Shown: piece by piece, positions 52,615 through 61,936 of the stretch
Layout: the number at the start of each line of letters is the position of its first letter
Position numbering within the stretch: position 1 is the stretch's first letter
NCBI RefSeq assembly: GCF_902374955.1
Contig: NZ_CABKRX010000085.1
Location: 122,952 to 186,951 of the forward strand
DNA length: 64,000 nucleotides
From: Bacillus massilioanorexius
GTDB lineage: Bacteria > Bacillota > Bacilli > Bacillales > DSM-1321
Reading direction: 5' to 3'
The notes under the pieces: generated by a model
Told to the model about the DNA's origin: nothing
Seen by the model: the letters and a program-made list of their open reading frames with translations, nothing else
The model's database searches: none
Position numbers and translations under genes: made by a program

Positions 52615-53040
52615 TTAAAATAAATGCTCATAAACTTGAATATCTATGTTATTTTTTTGAAGTTTTTTTCTTAGAAATTTGTGATCTCGCTTCGGTGTCG
52701 CTGTAATATATCCCCGTATTATTAAATCTTCGTTAATTTGTTTGGCTTCTTCTTTTAAGGCTAACTCTCCGATTTTCCCTGCAATTTTTTGACGCGCGAT
52801 ATCTCGAAAAAGCTCTGGAACTGGACTAACTAAGTCATCCAAAAATTCATTAGTATCCTTTGACCATAGTATTTTCGTTTCCTTCACATAATACTCTTCC
52901 CAATCCATATCTGACAAACCATCGTTTTTTGGCATTCTTTTCAAAAACTTCCTGAACATGAAGAAACCACCGATAGCAAACAATCCTAACAGAATAATAA
53001 TCCACACAAGAATAAACCATAAAAACCAACCCTCTAGCAT
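52615..53040 (-). CDS. yneK: DUF2621 membrane-anchored protein (YneK-like)
   Basis: A 141-residue protein: one N-terminal membrane span (about 5-28) and a soluble domain with MDWEEYYVKETKILW, PVPELFRDIARQKIAGKIGE and RGYITATPKRDHKFLRKKL. This matches the DUF2621 family including B. subtilis YneK, also found after yneJ. It may be linked to cytochrome c biogenesis or sporulation by context; the function is unproved. RBS GGGGGAAAAG. Confidence 0.8.
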   Translation of the reverse strand: MLEGWFLWFILVWIIILLGLFAIGGFFMFRKFLKRMPKNDGLSDMDWEEYYVKETKILWSKDTNEFLDDLVSPVPELFRDIARQKIAGKIGELALKEEAKQINEDLIIRGYITATPKRDHKFLRKKLQKNNIDIQVYEHLF

Positions 53041-53210
53041 TCTTTTCCCCCTGTTCTTATAACTATATGTTTACATTAATTATAATAATTGGATATTATC
53101 TTAGCAAGAAAACTTCCTGATTAATGGTTAAACATGACAACTTCATACTTGTTTGTCATTTTGGTAATTCGAAAAACACATACAAAAAGCACCATAAAAC
53201 AATATAGTGC

Positions 53211-53699
53211 TTAAACAGTAGTTGTATTTGCTTTTGAGAGAAAATGTAATTCTTTATGAATCTTTTTAAATTGAAAATACATCGCGATTCGCCACGGTAC
53301 AATCATACCGAAAGCAAGAATCCAAAACATTCCACTTAATTGCCCCACATCAATAGAGCTACTTAATATTACTTTGGCAATTAATCGAATGATTAATAAT
53401 CCAAGTAAAATAAAAATAAATGCTTTCGATCTTTTTAAGTATATTTCATTGTCTTTAATTTCGAATTTTGATGTTTTTATTAAAAAAATGGAGAATAGCA
53501 TTCCTACAGTTATGGCTTCTAAAATTTCCATTCCCGTAACTCTAAAAAATGGAAAGATGAACATTAACGCTCCTGTACTCATAAAAACAGGTGGTAAAAT
53601 AATCTTTTTAACACTTGCCGGCTTCTTTGAAGCTTTCATTCTAATAAATAAAACAGTAAAAGCCATTAATACTGCAATGGCGGTTGAAATGTAAATCAA
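53211..53699 (-). CDS. ccdC: CcdC-type membrane protein (YneJ)
   Basis: A 162-residue membrane protein with five helices, of the DUF1453/CcdC family. It shows IILPPVFMSTGALMFIFPF and GMIVPWRIAMYFQFKKIHKE. It is encoded in the ccdA-yneI(ccdB)-yneJ(ccdC) order known from B. subtilis, where CcdA but not CcdB/C is essential for cytochrome c maturation. The start is TTG with a weak RBS (GGACTGG). A hairpin separates it from yneI. Confidence 0.82.
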   Translation of the reverse strand: MIYISTAIAVLMAFTVLFIRMKASKKPASVKKIILPPVFMSTGALMFIFPFFRVTGMEILEAITVGMLFSIFLIKTSKFEIKDNEIYLKRSKAFIFILLGLLIIRLIAKVILSSSIDVGQLSGMFWILAFGMIVPWRIAMYFQFKKIHKELHFLSKANTTTV

Positions 53700-53804
53700 A
53701 AAGCACCAGTCCTTTAAAGGTTTAATCCTTAAACCTTTTTAAATAGTAATTGTAAATTTCAAACAATAATTTCTTATATATTATCAATTTTTCTATCATA
53801 AATC

Positions 53805-53847
53805 AAAAAGACTGTCTTTAGTAAACCCTTACTTAAAAGACAGTCTG
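53805..53847 (-). terminator. Terminator between yneI and yneJ
   Basis: AGACTGTCTTTTAAG and its partner CTAAAGACAGTCT form a stem immediately after the yneI stop, with TTTTTGATTT on the minus strand. Confidence 0.75.
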
Positions 53848-53854
53848 AAACGAA

Positions 53855-54214
53855 CTAATTTAGTACACGATTAATCGCCTGGATAACAATCGATTCATCA
53901 AAAGGTTTGACAATAAAATCCTTAGCTCCTGCCTCTATTGCTTCAACAACCTTTTTCTGTTGCCCCATTGCTGAACACATAATAATCTTCGCATCAGGGA
54001 ATTCGGATCTAATTTCTCTAACCGCTTCAATTCCACCCATTTCTGGCATTGTTATATCCATCGTTACTAAATCCGGTTGAAATTCTTTATATAATTCAAC
54101 AGCTTGCCGACCATTCTCACCTTCTCCAATAATTTCGTGGTTTGCCTTTAATAACATATTGGATAAAGTCATTCTCATGAATTTAGCATCGTCGATAATA
54201 AGTATTCTAGCCAT
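53855..54214 (-). CDS. yneI: CheY-like single-domain response regulator (YneI/CcdB)
   Basis: A 119-residue receiver domain with no output domain. Residues seen are the acidic pair Asp8-Asp9 (ILIIDDAKF), phospho-acceptor Asp near 53 (DLVTMDITMPEMGG), Thr/Ser in MCSAMGQQKKV and Lys in FIVKPFDES. It matches B. subtilis YneI (CcdB) by length and position next to ccdA. The cognate kinase is unknown. The ATG after AAGGAGGTCC is preferred to a start eight codons earlier. Confidence 0.9.
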   Translation of the reverse strand: MARILIIDDAKFMRMTLSNMLLKANHEIIGEGENGRQAVELYKEFQPDLVTMDITMPEMGGIEAVREIRSEFPDAKIIMCSAMGQQKKVVEAIEAGAKDFIVKPFDESIVIQAINRVLN

Positions 54215-54416
54215 CGTTGGACCTCCTTGCTTTTGCACAACAGGTAAAAGTATTTAATCCGAATTATCAGTAAAATATATATTATAATACAAAATATATC
54301 CTACTTTTATACTATAATCAAATATAAACATCCAATTTTCTGTAATAAATCTATTGATACTATGTGTTTATATTACTATTAATCTATAATAACAGGAAAA
54401 ATCAACTAGTGATTAT

Positions 54417-55127
54417 TTAAAATCCAGTCCAACCACCAAATAGTTGATTAACAAAAAAGGAAGATATATAACTCATCCCATTAAAGAAAAGAATCGTTCC
54501 CATTATAATCATTATATAACCACCAGCTTTTACAATCCTAACATTATGCTTTTTAATCCAATTCATTCTCCCTATAAAAAATGATAGGATAAAAAATGGT
54601 ACCGCAAAGCCTAGAATATATGCAGCCATATAAATGAGAGCTGAATCTGAATTCTGAGCTGCTAAAGCTAAAACAGAAAATAAAATTGGTCCCGTACAAG
54701 GAGTCCAGCCCGCAGCAAACGCCAGTCCAATAATAACTGAACCAATATAACCACCTGGTCTATTTTTCAATTCAAATTTATGATCTTTCATAAGAAAGGT
54801 TGGTCTGATAAATCCAATAATAACAAAGCCAAAAAAAACGATTACAATCGCTCCAATTTGTCTTATCATTTCTTGATTTGATTTAAAAAATACTCCTAAA
54901 AAAGAAGTGGCATAGCCTAAGGCAATAAAGATAATTGAAAATCCTAATAAAAAGAAAAGTGTATGTAATAGACTTCTTTTTCGCAACATAACATTCTCTG
55001 ATTTGATTTCCCCAACACTCATACCTGTTATATATGAAAGAAAAGCAGGATATAGCGGTAAACTACAAGGAGAGATAAAGCTTAAAAAGCCTGCACCAAA
55101 TGCAAGGAATAAATTAAGATCTGCCAA
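54417..55127 (-). CDS. ccdA: Cytochrome c-type biogenesis protein CcdA
   Basis: A 236-residue DsbD-gamma-like membrane protein with six helices. The two redox cysteines are in FISPCSLPLYPAFLSYITG (Cys near 21) and AAGWTPCTGPILFSVLAL (Cys near 143). It passes electrons across the membrane to reduce apocytochrome c or StoA-type thioredoxins. It starts at TTG after GGGGTGA. The same gene order is found in B. subtilis. Confidence 0.93.
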   Translation of the reverse strand: MADLNLFLAFGAGFLSFISPCSLPLYPAFLSYITGMSVGEIKSENVMLRKRSLLHTLFFLLGFSIIFIALGYATSFLGVFFKSNQEMIRQIGAIVIVFFGFVIIGFIRPTFLMKDHKFELKNRPGGYIGSVIIGLAFAAGWTPCTGPILFSVLALAAQNSDSALIYMAAYILGFAVPFFILSFFIGRMNWIKKHNVRIVKAGGYIMIIMGTILFFNGMSYISSFFVNQLFGGWTGF

Positions 55128-55348
55128 ACCATCACCCCATTTACTTTATATTGCCATTTTATCAAATAAAAGGTTATTAAAGGAGTGATTGATATATGAA
55201 TTTTATGTGAAATTTAACATTAATACCAATTTTACACTAAGTGTTTGAATTAATTTCCATAAAAAGATATACTGTTAATGATATAATTACATATTTTTCT
55301 AGTAATATTGAACTATAATAAATTATCAGGTAGAAAGGATTATCACTT

Positions 55349-55498
55349 GTGTCTAAAAATGAATTACTGCAATTAATTGAAAGAAAGAGAAAGGAATTAG
55401 GAAAAATCGTTTCCCAGCACGGCTTAAATAGTGCTACTACATTACAATATAGCCAAGAACTAGATTGTTTGTTAAATAAGTATAATAATATTTATTAA
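55349..55498 (+). CDS. ynzD: Spo0E-family aspartyl-phosphate phosphatase
   Basis: A 49-residue helical hairpin protein starting at GTG after AAAGGAT: MSKNELLQLIERKRKELGKI, VSQHGLNSATTLQYSQELDC, LLNKYNNIY. The SQELD motif is the family signature; such proteins dephosphorylate Spo0A-P and delay sporulation. B. subtilis has YnzD at this place between yneF and ccdA, so the assignment rests on both motif and position. Confidence 0.88.
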   Translation: MSKNELLQLIERKRKELGKIVSQHGLNSATTLQYSQELDCLLNKYNNIY

Positions 55499-55720
55499 CA
55501 TTGACATCTAGTTTTCATATACAATCTACTATACTTTCAAATAGATTCCTTACCTTTAGAGTAAAATTCTAACTAATACGAGTTTTACTCCCCTTCTAGA
55601 TGTATGACGTCTATCCCATTCATTATATTCAAAACTTTTAAAATAATCAAATAACTTATGAGGTATTGTGAATCTATTTTACATATTTTTCGAATTTACT
55701 TATTATAAGTGATATTAGTA

Positions 55721-55764
55721 AAAAACCCATATAGTGAATACAAATCTTCACCATATGGATTTTG
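55721..55764 (-). terminator. Terminator of the prohibitin-like gene
   Basis: CCATATGGTGAA pairs with TTCACTATATGG, next to the stop codon, with a T-rich minus-strand tail. Confidence 0.7.
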
Positions 55765-55771
55765 ATTATTT

Positions 55772-56620
55772 TTATTTTGTTGTAGCAGCTTTTGTATCAT
55801 CAATTGGAATTTGTATTAGCTGATTAGAACCTGTTGCTTTAGGCATCTGACCATCCCATTTTTCAATCCATTTATTTTGTATAACCTCAGTAGAAATAGA
55901 TTTTTTAATGATTTCGTTATATTCAGCTATACCTTGTGCTTCGATTTTTTTCTTTTGTGCTTCTGCTTTAGCAATGTTTAATTCAATTTGTTTTCTTTCT
56001 AATTCTTGGGCAGCTTCTACTCTTTTGTTAATAGCAGCCTGAGTAGATTCATCAGGTTTCGGTACCCCTAAAGTTAGATCCTCCACTGTAAAACCTAAAC
56101 CACTAATATCTTCTGAAAAAATCGTTTGAACAGCTACAGCCGCCTCCGCTGATTTTTCACCATACGTATCAATTACTGAATATTTTGCAATTCCTTTTCG
56201 TCCTGCATCCCAAAGTCTTGTTTTCATATAAGACTCTTCAATTTGTTCAACTGGAATTGGGCCGAATTTATTAAATACATCAACCACCTTATCCGGTTGA
56301 ATAGAATAGTTGTAGGCAAAATCGATGGTTACATTTTTTCCATCTGAAGTAGCTACTTGAATATCTTTATAATTTACCGTTTGCATTCTAATCGGATAAA
56401 TGGTTACTTTATCGAATAGACCAACAAGATGCCAACCTTGGCTTAAAGTATCGTTTTGTACACCACCATTAGGACTATACACTACCCCAACATAACCATT
56501 AGGGATTTTTTCAATAAATAAAGAAGTAACAGCTACTCCTATTACTAGAACAAGAGCAATAATAGTTCCTCCTAATATTTTTCGACTTTTCCCCTTTTTA
56601 ATCGGTGTCACGTTTTCCAT
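55772..56620 (-). CDS. Prohibitin/SPFH-domain membrane protein
   Basis: A 282-residue protein: one N-terminal membrane span (about 16-36), an SPFH/prohibitin domain (about 40-200, IPNGYVGVVYSPNGGVQNDT, QGWHLVGLFDKVTIYPIRMQ), then a charged coiled coil rich in Ala, Glu and Lys (VEAAQELERKQIELNIAKAE). Such proteins form membrane scaffolds. The ATG follows GAGGAGGATGAC. It overlaps by 23 nt a small membrane protein gene that precedes it, so the two are probably co-translated. Confidence 0.88.
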   Translation of the reverse strand: MENVTPIKKGKSRKILGGTIIALVLVIGVAVTSLFIEKIPNGYVGVVYSPNGGVQNDTLSQGWHLVGLFDKVTIYPIRMQTVNYKDIQVATSDGKNVTIDFAYNYSIQPDKVVDVFNKFGPIPVEQIEESYMKTRLWDAGRKGIAKYSVIDTYGEKSAEAAVAVQTIFSEDISGLGFTVEDLTLGVPKPDESTQAAINKRVEAAQELERKQIELNIAKAEAQKKKIEAQGIAEYNEIIKKSISTEVIQNKWIEKWDGQMPKATGSNQLIQIPIDDTKAATTK

Positions 56621-56753
56621 TGTCATCCTCCTCAATCTTCTTTTTTAGCTTATATGCCGTATCTCCAACACTTTTGAACGAAGGAGATAAGATTAGCCAT
56701 ACTCCGATACAAATAAAAATGACCACAATAATAGAACCTATAATTACTTTCAT
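56598..56753 (-). CDS. 51-residue membrane protein encoded with the prohibitin-like protein
   Basis: ATG after AGGGAGGAG. The product has an N-terminal hydrophobic helix (about 2-23, VIIGSIIVVIFICIGVWLIL) and a charged tail (YKLKKKIEEDDNGKRDTD). The 3' end overlaps the prohibitin-like gene by 23 nt. No family is recognised. The overlap suggests a subunit or modulator of the SPFH scaffold. Confidence 0.65.
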   Translation of the reverse strand: MKVIIGSIIVVIFICIGVWLILSPSFKSVGDTAYKLKKKIEEDDNGKRDTD

Positions 56754-56997
56754 TTGCACTCCTCCCTCTTCTATTATTTTTACATTCCTTTTCCAAAAAG
56801 TCATTACTATCTAATAGATTTAAGGAATTGTTCACTTAAAAAACACTTCCAGACTGTTAATTACATGAATCAACTACAATAATGGTATATACATTTTATT
56901 AGATCTCAATATCTTTCGTGCAATGAAAAAGAATGGTTAATCATATATACGATTCACCAACGATAAAGTTTCAAAAGTTTCTTTTTATTAACTCTTC

Positions 56998-57130
56998 ACA
57001 ATCTTTGTTGTCTATGAACAAGTAAGGAGTATAGATTGAACTGACTTCTCTTCATGATGCTTACTTTCCGCGGTACGGTAAGCTTTCTTGGCGCATAGCG
57101 TAAGTAGCTAGTACTTATCCACCAACCTCT
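56998..57130. repeat. AACAAGT-core repeat, copy C
   Basis: CACAATCTTTGTTGTC then TATGAACAAGTAAGGAGTATA aligns with the copies near 13.6, 18.9 and 44.0 kb. It continues into a GC-richer tail with CTTTCCGCGGTACGGTAAGC and TTGGCGCATAGCG. It is non-coding and the fullest copy. Confidence 0.5.
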
Positions 57131-57161
57131 TACACAAAAACTGATTCTTCTTTATTAACAC

Positions 57162-57205
57162 AAAAGACTACCCCTTTACTCATTTGAGCAAGAAGGTAGT
57201 CTTTT
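57162..57205 (-). terminator. Terminator of yneF
   Basis: AAAAGACTACC pairs with GGTAGTCTTTT, downstream of the sirA-yneF pair. Confidence 0.75.
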
Positions 57206-57301
57206 GTGAATGATTAACCATTTTAATGATGTGAAGCTTCCATTCATGTAAAATTTCAGCTTATACAAAGTATGTCAAAACCCATGGAATATGAGGGCTT
57301 A

Positions 57302-57517
57302 TTATTTCATTTGTTTGTTCATAGCACTCATCATTTGATTAATTTTCTTTTGAGACGGTTTTTGTCCCATTTGCATCATCATCATGCGTAACATTTGTTC
57401 ATTGATTGGTGGATTCTTTTTCAAATAATTCATCATGTACTTACGTGCGATGAAGAATCCGATTGCTATACCAGCTAATAAAGCTACAATAGCAACAACC
57501 CATGCTAGCCAAGTCAT
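57302..57517 (-). CDS. yneF: UPF0154 membrane protein YneF
   Basis: A 71-residue protein with one N-terminal membrane helix (about 2-24, WVVAIVALLAGIAIGFFIA) and a conserved tail: RKYMMNYLKKNPPINEQMLR, MMMMQMGQKPSQKKINQMMS. This is the UPF0154 family pattern and the length matches B. subtilis YneF. The function is unknown. The ATG follows AAGGAGGAAAT; an in-frame start six codons earlier lies upstream of that RBS. Confidence 0.9.
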   Translation of the reverse strand: MTWLAWVVAIVALLAGIAIGFFIARKYMMNYLKKNPPINEQMLRMMMMQMGQKPSQKKINQMMSAMNKQMK

Positions 57518-57602
57518 ACGTATTTCCTCCTTCAAGTTGTCTACTATTTAGTGTACTAGACCACACGTTATTATACAATATTCCATAGGATTTTTGTAAG
57601 GA

Positions 57603-58055
57603 TTAAATAAAATTTCTCTCTTTTATCGGCTTTAACCAGCCATAACGTTTATGTTCAATATCAATAGCAATAAAGCTATCTTCACATTTGCGCAAGCATT
57701 CGAATAAAACGGTTTCAGCATCATAGCTTCCTTCCGCTGAAATGTATAACATTCTGTTATGGATTTCAAGCTTAGCCGTACTTTTTGACCTTGATTTACT
57801 TTCATTAATTCTAACATAATATACCCCATTTTTACATTTAATAGTCTGATTGTATGATAATTGCCTGTGCATTTCTTCTTGAAGATTCTTTACAGGAATC
57901 TCCTTTGTTATATATAAAATCTGACGACCAATAATATGTGTTTGAGCACCGCTAGAATTACGATAATCTTGAAACAATCCATAAAACAAGACTTCTCTTC
58001 CTAGATATTGCCTAGCATATTGTTCTTCTATTAAATAGATTTGATAACATCTCAT
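57603..58055 (-). CDS. sirA: SirA, sporulation inhibitor of replication
   Basis: A 150-residue protein matching B. subtilis YneE/SirA in length and position (tkt-sirA-yneF). It opens RCYQIYLIEEQYARQYLGRE and ends RYGWLKPIKERNFI. SirA binds DnaA domain I during sporulation to block new rounds of replication. I identify it by position plus recalled similarity rather than by a motif. The ATG has GGGGATTACG just upstream. Confidence 0.8.
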   Translation of the reverse strand: MRCYQIYLIEEQYARQYLGREVLFYGLFQDYRNSSGAQTHIIGRQILYITKEIPVKNLQEEMHRQLSYNQTIKCKNGVYYVRINESKSRSKSTAKLEIHNRMLYISAEGSYDAETVLFECLRKCEDSFIAIDIEHKRYGWLKPIKERNFI

Positions 58056-58208
58056 CGTAATCCCCCTATCATTCCTTTTACTTTAGTATATAAAGGATTG
58101 ATTATGGAAATTGCTGATTCTTGTTGAAAAATCGCACTAGTTTTGTCGATGACCAAAAATTTTCACAGAATAGAGATGTTATTATATTATTCACACCACT
58201 ATATAAAA

Positions 58209-58237
58209 AAAGATGCTCAAATCAATTGAGCATCTTC
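58209..58237 (-). terminator. Terminator of tkt
   Basis: AAGATGCTCAA pairs with TTGAGCATCTT, with TTTTTTATATAG on the minus strand. Confidence 0.85.
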
Positions 58238-58248
58238 ATTCATTTTTA

Positions 58249-60246
58249 TTAAAATAATGCTTTTACTTTTGCAACAACATTCTCTGTTGTAAAGCCGTAT
58301 TCAGCCATTACTTTTTCACCAGGAGCTGAAGCACCCCACTTGTCAATGCCAAGTACGTCTCCTTCAAATCCTACATATTTATGCCAACCAAATGTTGCAG
58401 CCATCTCAATACCTAATCTCTTCGTTACTGATGGAGGCAATACAGAATCTTTGTATTCCTTAGATTGCTTCTCAAAACGATCCCATGATGGCATACTTAC
58501 TACTGATACATCAATACCTTCACTTGCTAACTGTTTTTGAGCTGCAATTGCTAGTGATACTTCAGAACCTGTAGCTAGGATTAGAGCATCTGCTTGTTCT
58601 TTAGTAGATGGTGAAACAACGTAAGCTCCTTTCGAAACTCCTTCATATGCTACATCAGCAGATTGAGTAATCGTTGGAAGATTTTGTCTAGTTAATACTA
58701 GTACAGTTGGAGTATCTGTAGATTCAACTGCTAACTTCCATGCAGCCGCTGTTTCATTTCCATCTGCTGGACGAATTACTGATAAATTATGCATTGCACG
58801 TAATGATGGAAGTTGTTCGATTGGCTCATGAGTAGGACCATCTTCACCAACCGCAATACTATCATGTGTAAATACATACGTCACAGGTAAATTCATTAAA
58901 GCTGATAAACGAATAGCTGGACGAACATAGTCAGAGAATACAAAGAAAGTTCCTCCGAATACTTTTAATCCTCCGTGTAATGCCATACCATTTAATGCAG
59001 CACCCATTGCAAATTCACGAACACCAAACCAGATATTTCTTCCTTGATAGTTACCTGGTAAGAAATCTCCTGCACCATTAATCATTGTTTTATTAGATCC
59101 AGCTAAGTCAGCTGATCCACCAAAGAATGAAGGTAGATTTTTCGCAATTCCATTAATTACTTCACCACTAGATGCACGTGATGCTAGGCTTTTTCCTTCT
59201 TCATAAACAGGAATATCTTTATCCCAATTAGTCGGAAGTTCATTGTTAATAGCAGCACTTAATTCATTTGCTAACTCAGGATATTGTTCTTTATATGCAG
59301 CAAATAATTCATTCCATTCCGCTTCTTTTGAAGTACCTGCCTCAACACATGTTTTTTCAAAATGTGCATAAACTTCTTCTGGTACATAGAAATCTTCTTC
59401 AAATGTCCATTTATAAGCTTCTTTTGTTAATTTTAGCTCATCAGCACCTAGTGGCATACCATGTGCGGAAGATGAACCAGCACGATTTGGAGAACCAAAA
59501 CCAATAACAGTTTTAACTTCGATCATTGTTGGCTTTGTTAAATCTTGTTTTGCTGCTTCAAGAGCATTAGATAACTCTTCTATATCATTACCATCATTCA
59601 CTTTAATATATTGCCATCCATACGCCTTATATCTTTCTTCAATACTTTCGCTAAATGATTGGCTTAACTCACCATCTAAAGAAATATCATTTGAATCATA
59701 TAAAACAATAAGACGGCCTAATTGTAAGTGACCAGCTAATGAAGAAGCTTCAGCAGAAACACCTTCCATTAAATCTCCATCACCACAGATACTATATGTA
59801 AAATGATCTACTACTTCATAGCCTTCTTTATTATATTTAGAAGCTAAATGACGCTCAGCCATCGCCATACCTACAGCCATAGAAATACCTTGTCCTAGAG
59901 GACCCGTAGTAGCTTCTACACCTGGTGTATGCCCAAATTCAGGGTGTCCTGGAGTTTTACTTCCCCATTGACGGAATTCTTTCAAATCTTGTAGACTTAC
60001 ATCATACTTTGCTAGGTGTAGCAGACTGTATAATAATGCTGATCCATGTCCAGCAGATAATACAAAACGATCTCTATTGAACCATTTAGGATTTTTCGGA
60101 TTGTGATTCATGTGTTTAGTCCATAAAGTATATGCCATTGGTGCGGCACCCATAGGCATTCCAGGGTGTCCTGAATTTGCTTTTTCAATCGCATCAATTG
60201 ACAATGTACGGATGCTATTGATGGAAAGTTGATCTACGTTTTTCAA
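58249..60246 (-). CDS. tkt: Transketolase
   Basis: A 665-residue TPP enzyme of the non-oxidative pentose phosphate pathway. It shows ANSGHPGMPMGAAPMAY (about 24-40), the TPP/Mg motif GDGDLMEGVSAEASSLAGHL (about 153-172) and the transketolase signature 2 region GEDGPTHEPIEQL (about 463-475) with the catalytic His. The length is that of B. subtilis Tkt. The start is TTG after AAGGAAG. It is followed by sirA as in B. subtilis. Confidence 0.96.
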   Translation of the reverse strand: MKNVDQLSINSIRTLSIDAIEKANSGHPGMPMGAAPMAYTLWTKHMNHNPKNPKWFNRDRFVLSAGHGSALLYSLLHLAKYDVSLQDLKEFRQWGSKTPGHPEFGHTPGVEATTGPLGQGISMAVGMAMAERHLASKYNKEGYEVVDHFTYSICGDGDLMEGVSAEASSLAGHLQLGRLIVLYDSNDISLDGELSQSFSESIEERYKAYGWQYIKVNDGNDIEELSNALEAAKQDLTKPTMIEVKTVIGFGSPNRAGSSSAHGMPLGADELKLTKEAYKWTFEEDFYVPEEVYAHFEKTCVEAGTSKEAEWNELFAAYKEQYPELANELSAAINNELPTNWDKDIPVYEEGKSLASRASSGEVINGIAKNLPSFFGGSADLAGSNKTMINGAGDFLPGNYQGRNIWFGVREFAMGAALNGMALHGGLKVFGGTFFVFSDYVRPAIRLSALMNLPVTYVFTHDSIAVGEDGPTHEPIEQLPSLRAMHNLSVIRPADGNETAAAWKLAVESTDTPTVLVLTRQNLPTITQSADVAYEGVSKGAYVVSPSTKEQADALILATGSEVSLAIAAQKQLASEGIDVSVVSMPSWDRFEKQSKEYKDSVLPPSVTKRLGIEMAATFGWHKYVGFEGDVLGIDKWGASAPGEKVMAEYGFTTENVVAKVKALF

Positions 60247-60399
60247 TATTAATACTTCCTTCCATAGATAAGTTTATTCCTTCTTATATTATATTTGTTA
60301 TATAAGAAAGACAATATAAAACGTGAACATATAGTGAAAAATGTAATATATTTTTATAAAAAAGACACAAATATATATGTGTACTTATGATTCTCAAAA

Positions 60400-60428
60400 C
60401 AAAAAGGATGCATACAAAAGCACCCTTC
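60400..60428 (-). terminator. Terminator of ynzC
   Basis: AAGGGTGC pairs with GCATCCTT on the minus strand, followed by TTTGTTTTG. Confidence 0.6.
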
Positions 60429-60443
60429 TCCAATTAACACCTA

Positions 60444-60683
60444 TCAATGTAGATTTTTCCTTTTTTGTTCTTGAATTCTCTTTACTCTATCAGGTGTTAC
60501 ATCATTACCTTCTGGATCTATAACTTTTAAATGCTCGATAGTATCTGACATTGATTTTCTAAATGTTTGTAAATATTCACTACGTAATTTTGATTGTTCT
60601 TTAGCTTCAGCAGGTGTTAATCCTGTTGTTTTAGACTTTTTAGCTAATTCATTGATTCTTGCAATTTTATCTTTTGACAGCAT
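60444..60683 (-). CDS. ynzC: DUF896 protein YnzC
   Basis: A 79-residue helical protein typical of DUF896: ARINELAKKSKTTGLTPAEA, KEQSKLRSEYLQTFRKSMSD and DPEGNDVTPDRVKRIQEQKR. B. subtilis YnzC is encoded with SOS gene yneA/yneB and is part of the same LexA-controlled operon; the function is not established. RBS GAAGGAG. It lies 74 nt downstream of yneB. Confidence 0.92.
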   Translation of the reverse strand: MLSKDKIARINELAKKSKTTGLTPAEAKEQSKLRSEYLQTFRKSMSDTIEHLKVIDPEGNDVTPDRVKRIQEQKRKNLH

Positions 60684-60757
60684 ATAAACGCTCCTTCATT
60701 TTCAAAAAAACTTATTAATACTGTCATATTATAAGAAATTAAAATATGTATCAAGTT

Positions 60758-61417
60758 TTACTCCTCATGTTCAGGTAATGATTCCATATATTCCAAATAT
60801 CTTCGATTAACCGTTGCTTTAGAAACTTGATAACCAAATCCTCTTAAAGTAGCTGCAATTTCAGAAAAAGTTAAACCATTTTCACGAAGACGTATGATTT
60901 CTTGAATTGGAACTATTTTCTTTTCAGGGCCTTTTGACTGATCTTGGTTTTTGATATTTTTTTGTGGTTTATAACCATTATCAACGGCTTTTTTCATACC
61001 ACGGCTAATCTTCATATTATGTAATTTTCTTTGATATTCTTCTACAATCCCGACAATTTGCAAGACCATAGAATCTGACTCAGAAAATTCCATTTCCCCT
61101 TGATGGGAATGAGTATAAATCTTGACTCCTTCTTTCACTATACAATGTAATAATGCTATTTTAGCATTTCCTCTTCCTAGCCGAGTTTCATCTTGAATCA
61201 ATATAGCATCTATATCATTCTCTTTTATGCAATCTAGTAATTCAAATACTCCATCACGGTTTAATTGATAGCCACTTTCTTTTTCACTAATAATTTTAAC
61301 GACTTCAAACGATAATTGATGCGCTAATTGATTAAGTTCTTGTTCCTGTCTTTTTAAAGAGGTTTCTTGTGTTTCCTTTTCTGTACTTACTCGACAATAT
61401 ATGATAGCTCGTTTCAT
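60758..61417 (-). CDS. yneB: Serine recombinase-like protein YneB
   Basis: A 219-residue resolvase-family protein. The N-terminal catalytic domain has YCRVSTEKETQETSLKRQEQ (catalytic Ser near 10) and QDETRLGRG (the conserved Arg pair). A short C-terminal helix-turn-helix (LRENGLTFSEIAATLRGFGY) follows. It lies in the SOS operon between yneA and ynzC as in B. subtilis. Its DNA substrate and role in the SOS response are unknown. Confidence 0.92.
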   Translation of the reverse strand: MKRAIIYCRVSTEKETQETSLKRQEQELNQLAHQLSFEVVKIISEKESGYQLNRDGVFELLDCIKENDIDAILIQDETRLGRGNAKIALLHCIVKEGVKIYTHSHQGEMEFSESDSMVLQIVGIVEEYQRKLHNMKISRGMKKAVDNGYKPQKNIKNQDQSKGPEKKIVPIQEIIRLRENGLTFSEIAATLRGFGYQVSKATVNRRYLEYMESLPEHEE

Positions 61418-61461
61418 TCTTTACAACCTTTCAAAACTATGGCGTTAAAAATGTGCCATTG

Positions 61462-61770
61462 CTATTGGTTCATAGATAATTGCGTTCTATGATTTTCTTT
61501 TACTGGGATAACTAATACATCACCAGCTTTTAGCACTTCACCATTTAAATTGTTTACTTTCTCAATAATAGCAATAAATTTCGGAGTACCGATATTATTA
61601 TCTTTATATTTTTCTGCAATGTTCCACAAAGTATCACCTTGAGACACTGTGATTTCTACATAGTTACTAGAGTTATCCGAACCAAATTTATATAAAGATG
61701 TAATAGAAAATAATAAAAATAGGCCAATTAAAATAAGGGAAAATGAATTTCTTACAATAAAATGTTTCAT
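61462..61770 (-). CDS. yneA: SOS-induced cell division suppressor YneA
   Basis: A 102-residue secreted or membrane-anchored protein: N-terminal hydrophobic segment (about 9-27, FSLILIGLFLLFSITSL) and a LysM domain (about 39-92, VSQGDTLWNIAEKYKD, AGDVLVIPV). YneA delays septation after DNA damage and is released or degraded by proteases. It is divergent from lexA with LexA boxes between. RBS AAAAGGAGAAA. Confidence 0.93.
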   Translation of the reverse strand: MKHFIVRNSFSLILIGLFLLFSITSLYKFGSDNSSNYVEITVSQGDTLWNIAEKYKDNNIGTPKFIAIIEKVNNLNGEVLKAGDVLVIPVKENHRTQLSMNQ

Positions 61771-61795
61771 AAAATATTTCTCCTTTTCTCAACAC

Positions 61796-61878
61796 CGAAT
61801 ATTTGTTCGTATTTCTTATATTTCGAATTATAATACGAACATTTGTTTTCGTCAATATATAATTCAAACATATGTTTG
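61796..61878. promoter_or_regulatory. Three LexA (DinR) boxes between yneA and lexA
   Basis: CGAATATTTGTTCG (61796-61809), CGAACATTTGTTTT (61836-61849) and CAAACATATGTTTG (61865-61878) match the Gram-positive SOS box CGAAC-N4-GTTCG with zero to three changes each. They cover both divergent promoters. Confidence 0.9.
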
Positions 61879-61936
61879 TATCTCTTTTTCTTCCATGTTA
61901 TAATCTTCTTATAGACATTGAAGTGGGGGTGTATCG

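Noticed and set aside
60758..61417. Mobile element based on the serine recombinase
   Set aside because: The gene order yneA-yneB-ynzC-tkt is the conserved Bacillus SOS locus, so this is YneB and not a transposon resolvase.
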